NCBI RefSeq assembly: GCF_028769735.1
Contig: NC_088170.1
Location: 43,878,585-43,942,584 of the forward strand
Reading direction: 5' to 3'
Length of the DNA: 64,000 bases
Source: Zonotrichia leucophrys gambelii
Taxonomy: Eukaryota; Chordata; Aves; Passeriformes; Passerellidae
The notes beneath the pieces were generated by a model. It was not told where the DNA came from. It was given only the letters and a program-made list of their open reading frames with translations, and did not search any database. Position numbers and translations under genes: made by a program. Of this stretch, positions 41,027-52,400 are shown piece by piece. The stretch's first letter is position 1. Each line of letters begins with the position of its first letter.

Positions 41027-42757
41027 CTGTACACAGCATGAGTACACAAGGGAAGAGAAATAAACAACTTACCAGCCAGCTGGGCATTTTAAGGGAAAAA
41101 AAGTGGCCTTACCTGAAAAACATAAGAGAAAGCAAAATGTTAACAATTCATCAAAATCAGCAGGGTAATGAATTGTAGTAACTCTCTGTACATAAACAAC
41201 TTACACAATTATGCTTTCACAACATTGCAAACATTGGCCCCAGTATGTTCAAACTCTGTAAAAGAAGACACAGCTATGCTGAAATGCATACCAGGGTCTC
41301 CCCACAACTGCACCTTCTGTAGCTATGCCACAGCTCAGGGAAAATAAGTTTGTCATCTGTAGGCTCTATGACCTGAACGTTTTCATACTCACTTCCTCAC
41401 TATTTCAATTCATCAGACATGTGCCAACATTTCTTGTAGACAATTTTACCTTCAGTCCCTGCTGAGGATCTGTCCACTAATGACCATAATGAAACATGCT
41501 TTGTGTGAGAGCCTGTTCATTTATTTTCATTCCCGTGAGTGCCTTCAGAGACCAGTGTTGCAATCACGGCTACTTACTATTTAATTCCCAGCCAAATTTA
41601 TGGTCAAATTGAAAAATGGATGCAGGCTGCCTGATGCAGGATGCTTTTGTCTGAAGTGTCCTCATGGAATCATTATACTTGCATTAATCTTTAATCTGCA
41701 ATTAAACAATCAGTTCTATGTAAAAAATAGCTGCAAACAGATCTCCTGAATGTGTACTAGGCAATATATCTTAATGAATGTATGTGTGCTGTCGAGGGTC
41801 TGCAATTAGGACAGCATCCATCACTGGGCCCCAGGTCAGCAAAAGGTTAGGGGGGAATCAAACCTCCCCCAGGTCCTGAGCGTCCAACCATGCTACCTGT
41901 CCTGCTCTAGGGCTGTGCCTGCAGCAGTACAGAACATTGACAGGAAAGCCAGGTGGGGGTGGGAAAGGAGACACAATGGATTAAGGCATGGCCTCGCTGA
42001 TAAATCTGTCTTGGCAGAAGATGCAACCTGCTTTGAATCTGTTTCTTTCCAATTAAGAGACCTGCTTCCAGCTTGGGCAGATGCTTAATTGGAGACTGAG
42101 GCTGCCAGGCAGGCACCAGAGCCATGATCATTAACAGGTAGTTTGAAGCCATTAAGGTGCTCCTGCTTGTCAATTCCCCTCTCATATACTACTGACATAA
42201 ATAAATGCATCCTCTTCCCCATGGCAGCAAGCTCACCTTGCAGGGGGATTTGCACATGTGTGTCCTGCAAAAAAGCCTTTGGTTTCTGGGACTGTGAAGT
42301 TATTACATCAGCACCCAAGGCATGTGAGCCTGCAGGGAATACAAGGGGCCTTCCTGCCCCGTGTCAGTGTAATATTAGAATGGTACCAAATGGCTTCAAC
42401 AATAGGTAAGCAGAAGGGCATCTGTTTCAGATTTGACTAAAATTGTATAATTAGATCTTGGTAAGAGATCCGTCTGCTCATGTGAGGTTTTATCAAATGC
42501 TCTTGCCTAATCCATACAAGGAACCAGTTTTCAGGCCTCAGCGGACAGCATTTCTAATGCAAACATGGGCACAACCCTAAGAAACTCTACACCTGTGCAG
42601 AGTATTCTGTATGAACAGATGACTGCACCAATATAGCAGGTTTTTAATTTAATTTAAGAACATGGGGAAACAAAACTACAGTGATACCCATGAATGCTGT
42701 CTTATTACAGGACATTTGTCCCTTCCCCATTTTAGACCTAATAATTCCCTCACTGGT

Positions 42758-42774
42758 AAAAAAAAAAAAAAAAA
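42758..42774 (+). repeat. A17 homopolymer
   Basis: Seventeen consecutive A residues. It could be the tail of a retroposed insertion, but no recognisable body precedes it. Confidence 0.9.
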
Positions 42775-43499
42775 TCCACTGGATTAATGTCAAGCAATGA
42801 GATTCATTTTGTTTTATCTTACAAGGGTATCCTGACAAAAAAATCACAACTGCCTCATTTAATGATGTAAAGAATTCACTACCATGTACCATTTGCAGTT
42901 TACAAATTAGCCAATCTCGACAAATATACACTAATTAAGGGCAAGAAAGTAAAAGACACTTATTGATTGCAAGGTCTGAAGCGCCAGAAAACTGATTAAA
43001 TATATGTTGTTAAGGAGTTAATAAATGAATTAACTCTGCTATGCCATGCTCCATGTACACACAAGGCTGTGGTAGCTAAATGGCAATTCAATCCTATAGT
43101 CTTCAATTATTTCCAGTGGGCTAATAAGACAAGCAATTAGACCATTGTGTTCATTTCAAACCACAGCATTAACACACTCACTTGTGCAAAGGAATAAATG
43201 ATACCCATCAGGTGGGGACAAAACTACCATGTATAAAATATTTTGCAAATAGAAGACCCATTTGTTTAAAGAGACGTCTAAGTCAGCTGCTACATTAAAA
43301 TAATAAAATTTTACAGCTGCAGAGTGATCACAGAACGTCATAGTTAAAGTCCACCAAGAGGGAGAAAATTTCTACTTAAATACATAACATTTTAAATGGA
43401 TTCTATCCTCAAGGTAATGCAGACCATGATGGACTATGATGACTGCAAAATGATTAACCAAGACCCTTTTTGGTCCCTTGGTCTTTGTCCCTTTACTTG

Positions 43500-44090
43500 A
43501 ACCCTAGTCGAAGTGGTGTAGCATCATTGTGAATTGTAGCTCAAGTGGAATGGTACCATCTTACTGCACTTTGGGATAAAAGCTCAGTAGTTCCTGACTT
43601 GGGTCACGGCCAGAATGGAAACTTACTGATGACCAGATTAAATCCCCTTGCAACCCTATAAACAGCACTTGTAAGTGAGGCCCTTTGAGCTCTCCTGGAC
43701 TGCAGCAGCTCCCTCTGAGTGGGACACCTCTCAGAGCTCATGAACCCTCCAGCTTTTGATACTAAAACTGTCACTGATGATGAGGCCCAGGATAATACTA
43801 CTCCCAACACATAATTCCATGCTCCTTGAGGTGCAACCCCTCCTTGCCTGCTGGGAAATGCAAAGGAATTTGATGTGAGTATTCCACGGCACCTCACACA
43901 TTTTACCCGTGTGTGTATGAACTGATTGTGGCATCAATGTTACTATCTCAAATCCATAGTTAAGGCACTGTTATAATTGGTAGTTGGCCCTACTGACCTG
44001 CTTTGTAAAGGGTAAAGCACTCAGTGATTAAGCGCTACTAAACCCTTTTGCACCCTTATCTGTGTATCCATATCCTTTGCACCCTTACCC
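43500..44090 (+). mobile_element. Probable solo LTR of an avian endogenous retrovirus
   Basis: A block whose text resembles avian ERV long terminal repeats: AGTGGTGTAGCATCATTGTG, GACTTGGGTCACGG, a TATA-like TATAAA at 43657-43662, and downstream GTGAGGCCCTTTGAGCTCTC and GACTGCAGCAGCTCC. It ends in a region with two copies of CCTTTTGCACCCTTA-like text. The spacing of the TATA motif to the following block fits a U3/R layout. No retroviral coding frames flank it, which suggests a solo LTR. Boundaries are approximate; I could not identify TG/CA ends with a matching target-site duplication. The antisense open frame at 43604-43897 is probably incidental. Confidence 0.5.
44044..44089. repeat. Two-copy duplication, 29-bp period, at the end of the LTR-like block
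   Basis: CCTTTTGCACCCTTATC at 44044 recurs as TCCTTTGCACCCTTACC at 44073. It may belong to the LTR-like element or be a local duplication at its edge. Confidence 0.7.
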
Positions 44091-47000
44091 TCTTTTGCAT
44101 TTTGAGCTTCCATGTAAATCATTGCAAATTGTTTCTAATTTGATCTTCCTTTATACGCTTTAACCTGTGTAGTAAGTTATAGAGTGAGCCTTGCAATCAA
44201 ACTCTGTAAAGCTGCATTTTCAAAAATATATGTTAAACCCTATAATTCTCAGTTATGTGCACATTTATTCTTCCTCCTTCCTCTGTTTTCCCCTTCCTAT
44301 AAATTATGAAGCTGTATACTGAGCCATGCTGAATAACCTTAGCAATAACGGGTATTTCACTATTTTGACAAAGTCAAAATTAGAGTGAAGCATGTGTTGT
44401 TCTGCATCTGTCAGTCACACAGCAGTCTCCTTTGAGGTCTGTCAATGAGCACAAAGTGACGGGTGGTCATCTGAACAACGCACTGTGCATCCGTACTCTG
44501 CTCAGCAGTCTGCACAATTGTAACCAGGGAGCTGCAAGGATAAGGAGAGCAGATTTTTTCCAGTCAGGTTAAAATGTTTCAAGTGGCCCATTTTCACTTT
44601 CTGTACACTTCTGAAAGATGACTAGGAGTCAGTGAGAGAGATTAAGCTCTGTTGGAGGTGCACTGTATTCATAATATATTAATAACCAAGAATGCCTCAA
44701 TTTTGGTTTTACACTGGCAGTAGACTAAAGTACAAAAGGACACAGAGGTGACAAAGAAAACTGAAGGAAGTGACAGCAGGTTACTCTCCAGTACTAGAGG
44801 ACCTTGGAAAACTGTAAGACTGAGGTTCAGTTTGCAAAAATACTGTAAAACAGTTGTTGCTGAACAAATTTCCACAATGAAAAATTGCCTCTATGTACTT
44901 AGCTTTCTAAGCTCTAGGAGAGTCCCACAAAAGCCTGTGAATAAGTTACAGCAATGGAAGGAAAGAGGTGCTACTAATGAACAAACTTCTTACTAGACTA
45001 TGTCAAGGGAAAAGTGTTTCTTAAAGGATTGGGATAATTCAGATTTTTCTGGCTGCTTTGCTATTATTTCCTTACTGTGCTCCCATCTGTGACTGGGAGA
45101 CTCACTGAACTGAAAATATATGCAAGATGCAATTTCAAAAATCTGAAGACATAAGATTACTACAAAACACTGGATTGAAGCATATCCTGCTTCCTTACAG
45201 ATGCTTCCAATTTCCTTTACCAGGTACTGAAATTCTACAGCAACTATGTCCATTAGGTATTTCTGGAGGCTAAGAAAACACCCACTGAATTTAGAAACTG
45301 ACTTTATATGGATTCAGATATCATTTTATACATATTAACTGAATATCCAAACCATAAACTATATGTGCTCAATGATCAGGAGAAATCCAACTCAAAACAA
45401 CCAAAAAACCAAACCCCAAACCCCTTGCTCTTCTGTACCTTTATTTTGCAACTGCAAGTGATGAGGAGAAAATAATTAATTAACTTTTATAGCAGCAATA
45501 ACAAAACCCGATCACACAATAGTAAAACCGGAATCAGAAAATTATTGTATTGATCCTGAAATGTGTGAAGGATTGGTCATTGCTGTAGGTTACCCATAAT
45601 CTGATAATGCAAATTTTGGCCATTTCATCACACTGTGCAAACATGTCTTACATGCTGCTGGGAATTGTCTGCAATCACCAGCTTTCCTAGCAAAGATGAA
45701 GCCATGAAAATTCTTAGGTCTAAGGCTCTTAAATGCTTCTCAGCTCTCTTCAAATGTTGTTCCCTTGTCTCTCAACTTCCACTTGTAATTTTCAGAAATA
45801 TTCCAGCAACAAAGTACCCCCAAGAGAGTAAGAAATTAAGGACCCCTTATAACAGTTACCCAGGTGCTCTACTAATATTTACCACCCTTCCACCTTTTTA
45901 CACTTTACCACGTAATTTTTTGTAATGCCATCAGCTATTATCAGCTAGTGGAAATACAGAGCATATAAACACATATGAACCAGACATATAAAAAGTGCCA
46001 TACACATGTGTTCAGGAAACTTAATGTCCAAGGAAAACGAGCAGGGAAATAAACACCAGGAAGAAAAAAGGACACTAAAGAAGGCAAAGGATATTCATTA
46101 ATTCAGGGTGTTCTTGTCTTCTGTGTCTGAAGACCAAGACCACGCATTGTAAATGGATCTAACATTCAGGAATATGCTACAAGTCTTCTATGTTCTGTGT
46201 TTTTTTCCATTGCAAAAGTATGATCTGTAGATGATCTATAGATTGGGGATCTGGTGGTAGATCATAACTTCAGTGGAAGGTGAAGCCTGCATTTGTCTGT
46301 GGGTCATGGATTTTTATATTCTTTGCTTGTAGTACATAAAAGAATGAAATATGCTTTACCTGTATGATCTCTCTCAGACATTAGAAGTAATTTTTTTTTT
46401 TTCCTGGGGAATGAAGCCTGAAGAACAAAACATAGCACAATGTGCACTCAGTTTTATTTCACTGGAAAACATTGAGCTTGTGGGAAAGGGAAAAAAAGAC
46501 AAAAAACAGACACAAGAAAATCTCTGATTTGGGCTAACTTTTTATACTGCATCTTCAAGAATGTTACAAAGATTGGTCTGATGATGTGTAGATGCTGCAC
46601 CTACAGGCATTACCTATGCAGACAAGCCATTAATTACCATGCCCTTCATTTGGCACTTGAAAGAATTCACAGAATGTAAATAGGAAGGCATGATATATAC
46701 CATGAGGTCGGTTCTGTCTTGTATTTTTCCTTTACTTGTAGACACACTTTAAAGCTCAAAGAAGCCTATTTTAGCAATCTTGCCATTAACTTCCCCAAAG
46801 AAAATAAAAGCAAGAGATGGGCAGCTCATTATTCTTTAGGTTTTCTTCTGCAAATCTTCAAATTTCCTAACAACCTTTCTCCCATACAGTCTACTGCCAC
46901 CCTTAGATGTCATTGAAACAACGTTAATATTTGTAGCCGGGTATGACACTCAGCCACCAGGAGCAAAGCTATTTGGCACTGTAATGCAAATGACTGCATT

Positions 47001-47947
47001 CATCAAATGAGCTTTGTTAGTTATTCATTGTGCTCCTTATCATTCCTTTCCCAAAGCCCAGTGCCTCTGCATTGTGCACGGAGGTGTGTCCACAGCAGCA
47101 TCCCGCTGTAAAACCCACCCTTATCAGGCAGAGCAGGGTGCCACCCGAGTGACCTGCCAAGTCACTGTGTCCCCTCTCCTTCCCGCACCCTTTTGTGCCC
47201 AGTGTTGCTCTTTGTCCTCATCCAGGATCTGTCTCCCCCTGGTCAGATCATTGTGCCAGACCCTCTCCCACAGCAGAAAGGATGATTTGCAATGAAAGAG
47301 ACTCTGGAGAGATGGGTAATTCCCTCCTTTTACCCCAGCTCCTCTGAAATTGACTGCACCAACCAACTTTCTGCAGGGTTGGGCTTTTAGAAACAACTAT
47401 AGCAACAAAACCACCCCAGTCCCTGTGTGCATTATGGCAGCCCAACAGGCTTGCACAGATGGAAAATGGTATTGACAGGTTTGGAAAGGGACAGACACGG
47501 ACTCTCATGCAGGCAGACACTGGGGGCTTATTTTTCATTAAATCTTTCACTGCTTAACACAGTTCAGCATACCATTCTGTATCTCCAGAGAAAAGCTTTT
47601 GGGGGATGGAGCCAGAGATTAATCCCTCTGTAATTTCTACTGCTGCTGGCAGTACTAACTGCCAAGGGATTTTGGGGAAAGATAATGGCACTGTTAACTC
47701 GTAACCTAGGTGTAAAAGTGGTTTTAATAAAACTGGGATGGTTGAGGCCCCGTCAATAACCACCACGCACCAATTTTATTGGATGTAACAGATGCAATCT
47801 GTTTGATGTGGTACAGGAGGTTCATCCCAAAATGATAATTAATAGAGGTTGGGGAGCCTCTCAAAAAATTGCCTGCCACAACAGCAAAGCATCTGGGACA
47901 GTCAGTTTAACCTGTAAAGCAAAGATGTAAAAAGAGCTTATGTATAA

Positions 47948-48025
47948 AATTGCATTTTACACTGCAGAAAGATCCAGAGCAGTAAGAGGACTGGTCTGGA
48001 CATTTCTTCAGTGTAAAATGCAATT
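47948..48025. repeat. Perfect 17-bp inverted repeat, 44-base loop
   Basis: The left arm at 47948-47964 (AATTGCATTTTACACTG) is the exact reverse complement of the right arm at 48009-48025 (CAGTGTAAAATGCAATT), separated by 44 bases. Either strand could fold into a hairpin with a 17-bp stem. It sits in AT-rich DNA with many TAAT cores. It could be a small hairpin RNA precursor, a miniature inverted-repeat element, a paired binding site, or chance. Confidence 0.9.
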
Positions 48026-48856
48026 AAGCAGGGTATAAAAACCTGTGTATAATTAAGCTAGTTTGGAATGATTCTGCAGATATTCCATAATTAGTGTTTG
48101 TATAAGAACAGATTTTCTGTTTTGCAAGAATCAGCAGTTGATTGTTAACCTGAGAAGATGCTGATACCAGCATAATTATTTTTACATACACCTACCCTTC
48201 CATGAAAAGCTAGGTTAGAGACAATTTCTCTAGCCAAAAAACAGGTCTAACAACACAAGGCATAAGAAATTGTTCCCAAACAAATCCAATTCTATTTTCC
48301 TGTTTATCTTCAGCAGAGTTGTTCTTTTTTATTTTGGAGTGTGGAGGGGAAGAGGTAGAAGCACTGATTTCATATTCTTGGCACTACATATAATCTTGAA
48401 CAAAACTTTCCTATACATTTTTTTCCCCTGGTACTTCCTTGTCACAGATCAAGATTACTCTGTTAGGCTGATGGATGCTTTCATACTATAGTTAGGATAA
48501 ACAGGGTGACTAGAATAGTATTGTCTGCCCTGTGTAATGTACTTACAGTTGCTTTATGAACCAAGTGCAAGGTTCCTAAATCTTCTTGTTGAAAAAGAAG
48601 AGTGCACAAAGATTTGAAGAAGTTAAAGGCTAAAACAGGAACAGAATACTAGGAATTTATCAGTGCAATAAAGAAAATGGGAGCTATTTAATACCCTGAT
48701 GCAGATTGTTTTCACTGGAATCCTTTATGCTTCTGGTCATCTGTTCTCTCAAATTTTCAGGAGCCCTCTTAGCTTCTTGAATGGAGCGAGAGTCTTCATT
48801 AATGGTAACTAAAATTAGGTTTACTCTAACTTCTTTTAAACTTTCTATGCATTTTC

Positions 48857-49450
48857 TGTGCCCAGGTTGTCAAGAAGGCCAGTGGCACCCTGGCATTTTC
48901 AGCAATAGTTTGGCCAGCAGGACTTAGGGCAGCAACCATCCCCTGGTACTCAGTGATGCATGTCAGATGCTGTGATCAGTTTTGGGCCCTTCACTACAAG
49001 AGAGACATTGAGGCGCTGGAGTTTTTTCAGAGAAAGGCAAGGAGGCTGGTGAAGGGCCTGCAGCACAAATGCTGCATGCAGTGATTGGGGGAGCTGGAGG
49101 TGTTTAGCTTGGAGGAAAGGAGGCTCAGGGGGGGACCTCTTGCTCTCTACAACTTCCTAAAAGGAGGCCGTAGTGATGTGAGGATCGGTCTTTTCGTTCA
49201 AGTAACAAATTTGCCCTGGGGGTTTAGATTGGATATTAGAAAAATATCTCCACAGAAAAGGTTACTGAGCATTGGAATAAGCTGCTGAGGAAAGTGGTGG
49301 AGTCACCACCCCTGGAGGTATTTAAAAGAAGTGGAGCTATGTCATTCAGAGAACATGGTTTAGTGATGAATTTGGCAGTGTTAAGCTTACAGTTGGATTC
49401 AATGATCTTAAAGATCTTTTCCAACCTAAATGCTTCTATGAATTTATGAA
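48857..49450 (+). mobile_element. CR1 LINE, 5'-truncated 3' end with internal deletion
   Basis: About 594 bp closely matching the CR1 ORF2 C-terminus and 3' UTR. Landmarks: GTGCCCAGGTTGTCAAGAAG, TTTTGGGCCCTTCACTACAA, GACATTGAGGCGCTGGAG, TTAGCTTGGAGGAAAGGAGG, CTTGCTCTCTACAACTTCCT, GTGGTGGAGTCACCACCCCT and GATCTTTTCCAACCTAAATG, ending in the diverged octamer tail TTCTATGAATTTATGA. One frame still reads FSLEERRLRG and ALYNFLKGG. A stretch usually present between the CAAGTAAC text and TTGCCCTGGGGGTTTAGATT is missing, so there is an internal deletion near 49205. Dead copy; antisense to PDZRN4. Confidence 0.95.
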
Positions 49451-52400
49451 TAGTCAATATTAAGGAATCAGCAATCAGTTTCTAAAAGTGTCTCCTTGAC
49501 TTTGATAATATCTGCTGTTATTACTAAGTTTGTTCCCATTTATGATCTTATCTTATTATAATTAGGAAAGCAGTTTTAATGTAGTAGAGAATCAATTTAC
49601 AATAATGACAAAAAATACAGCCTTTAAGGCATGCCTGTGTTAACCCTGCTATGCATTTTTACAGAGTTTCTTTCTTTGTCCTCTCATCTTTTTCCAGTCA
49701 TGGAAAATTCACCACCATGTAGAACACCTTCCAAAGCTCAGACACTTTTTCAGGCTCTTTCTCTAGGATGTCTATTGACCATTATCAGGAAAAAAGTGTC
49801 AAATGCCCACTGTCACCTTCAGTCAGCTGCCAGGGGCTGGAGACGTGACAGGCTTCATCCCTACAGCTGATTCTGGTGCCACAGGACTAGCACAGCATTT
49901 CTGAAAGATCACTCAGGTGTATCTCAAAGATACCACTTTCCAATTAAATTTGGTTGGCTCCATCTAACTGGGTTTAAGACTGAATTGTCCACAGAGCACT
50001 AAGAAAATTGCTGAAACTGCTTGAAATTCAATTGTGACAAACACCTAACTCTGGATAAGGGTCTTTGAAAATCCCGGACAAAATGACCTGAAAACAGGAA
50101 AAGCAACAATATAGAGGTATAGAAGCACACAAAACCTACTCTATCCAAAGCCAACAACATACTTTGCATTTGTATAAAAAAACACTGACTAGAACAAACT
50201 ACTTATCAACTTGTACAATATTCATCATGTCTGTACCAACTTTAGTGACTTTTTAAACTACACGTTCTACAGAAAACATCACCACTGGAGAAACATCTAG
50301 GAAAAAGGAAATGCTGCTTATAACCCTGGTATACTGAATTATTAAGTGACACATAAAACAATCTAGTTGCAAAATTTTAACTCTTAAAATGAGATGTAAA
50401 CATATTATAGTGCAGAAAAATCTAAAGGTGTGCTTTCTGCAATGCTTTTCTCTTAGCAGAGGAAAAAAATCTTTCAATTTGCCACAGACTCCATAGCACA
50501 GAAGATTAAATTTCAGTAGAAAATTATCAAATCAGCAGAAAATAAAATTGATCGTTCCCATGCATACTGCAAAAGCAGTATTTTACTGAAAAGACTGAAT
50601 ACCTCAAATACAACATAAAAGCTTGCCATAATGACAGATAGTTCTATTAGAAAAGGTACTGAGTGCATAATTAACCAGTGCTAATACCTATCTGAATATC
50701 TGAAAAGAAGAAAAATTTATTCAAGTGGAATATAAACTATTCATCAAAGCTGGGGGAAAAAAAGGAAAAAAATAAATTGCCACACTGAAAATATGCACTA
50801 GTCAGGCTATGTTTATGATCCCCTGACAGAAATGTATAAATAGGAGAAATTTACCACTCATTCACTAGGGGCTAATGAAGCAGAACTAAGATCACACGTT
50901 CACTATCACTCAAGTAGAGAGCATTTGCAGCTTCTCAATTTTATATGGAACTGCCTGCTCAAGTCACACATTCTGTAACAAAGGTCATATTTTTGTTTCA
51001 GTCTAAACAGTAAACTGTAATTGGCTCAGAAGTTTCATTTTTCTTAAACTAATGTTAATTTAATGAGTATTTTCTCCACATTCCTGGATATAGGTGATGG
51101 AGGACTTTGCTTTCTCAGTTTCCCAGTATCAATCAGTTACATATAGTAAGGCATAAAATGTAATATTTAATTGAATTTTCCTGTTCTGTAAAATGACTTA
51201 TATTCTTCAATAAACAACCACAGCTCTAAAAGTTTGGATTTTTTTATAGCAGTTTACAAAAATAAGGAAAGTCAATCCTGCTATGTCCATACAATCTAAG
51301 CTACTGCAACTATTTAGTTGCAAATGTGAACACAGTGTGTATCAACAATTTTAAAAAATGCTTCTTGAGCTAAAGTACTTGTAAAGGACAATCAGAAGTT
51401 TATACTGTGTAGAAAGGTGCAAGTAAGGTCTAAATTCTCAAGCAACAGCAAGTTTCCAATCCCCGAATGTTCATTTGGAGTAACACAAGCTGCATTACTT
51501 TGCAGCCAATAGAGGCATATGGACAATATTCCTGAATATACTCTCAACTTTGAAAGTTGTAACACTTGCAACCGTAAACATATTTCTGAATTTTCAGCAT
51601 CATCTTACTCTGATCTGTGTCAAGTAGTATTTTCTAGAAGCTGGTTGTGAATGAAATATAAACTGGGGAGATTTGAAGTACTTCCCATGAATTTACTTTC
51701 TCAGAGGTCCTAGCAAAAATGCTGCCCTGCAGTTTTAGCCAGGTGATCATCCCTTGTACATTATTTCCTTCCTAACTTATTTTCACAGCCTACAATTCAC
51801 TTAATAAAGATTTGAGTGTGTGAGGTATTCTGTGAATAAGAATAATGTTTATAAATCTATAAACAGATTTAAAACTACAGGCCTGTTTCTAAGAAGAGGA
51901 AAAAAATTGTACCATGTGATTCCAGCAGCATGTTAGGAAAATATTCTCTGGAGTTCTGCCTCTGTTCTTCAAATGGCTCAACATACTGCCAATCTATAAC
52001 AAGGATAACTTTTTTCCTGATCTAAACATAAAACTCCACTACACTTATAGAAGTATCCTTACTGGAAGTTTTAATTCTGCATATTGTTTTCTGTAAGCAT
52101 GCAGACAGCTGAAAGGACAAAGAGAAAAATATCTTACAGCAACTGGACATGCATCTTTGACTTCACTCTGCCTACAGTTGCATATCTGGAAAGGGATGAC
52201 CAACACAGACCTATTGAACAAAGGTAACCATGAGAGTAGCTTGCTTATGGATCACCCTCTGATCCCCCAAGAAAAAAAGAAAGCACAGCCAGTGTCACAT
52301 CCGGCTCAGCAGAGGCCAGGGTGATCCTGGCTTCCTTCTGCATGGGCTGAACAAAAACCATGCAGGGCAAGGCAAGGCAATGCTGTGCTTTCTTCTCTAA

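Larger units (their letters stand above)
41027..48856 (-). other. PDZRN4: PDZRN4 upstream intron, between two CR1 copies
   Basis: Mostly AT-rich DNA holding the probable LTR (43500-44090), a 17-A run, and the 17-bp inverted repeat at 47948-48025. Blocks near 41690-41720 and 47790-48130 are dense in TAAT cores, the usual homeodomain contact sequence. This could mean regulatory DNA or only base composition. No exon was recognised. Confidence 0.5.
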
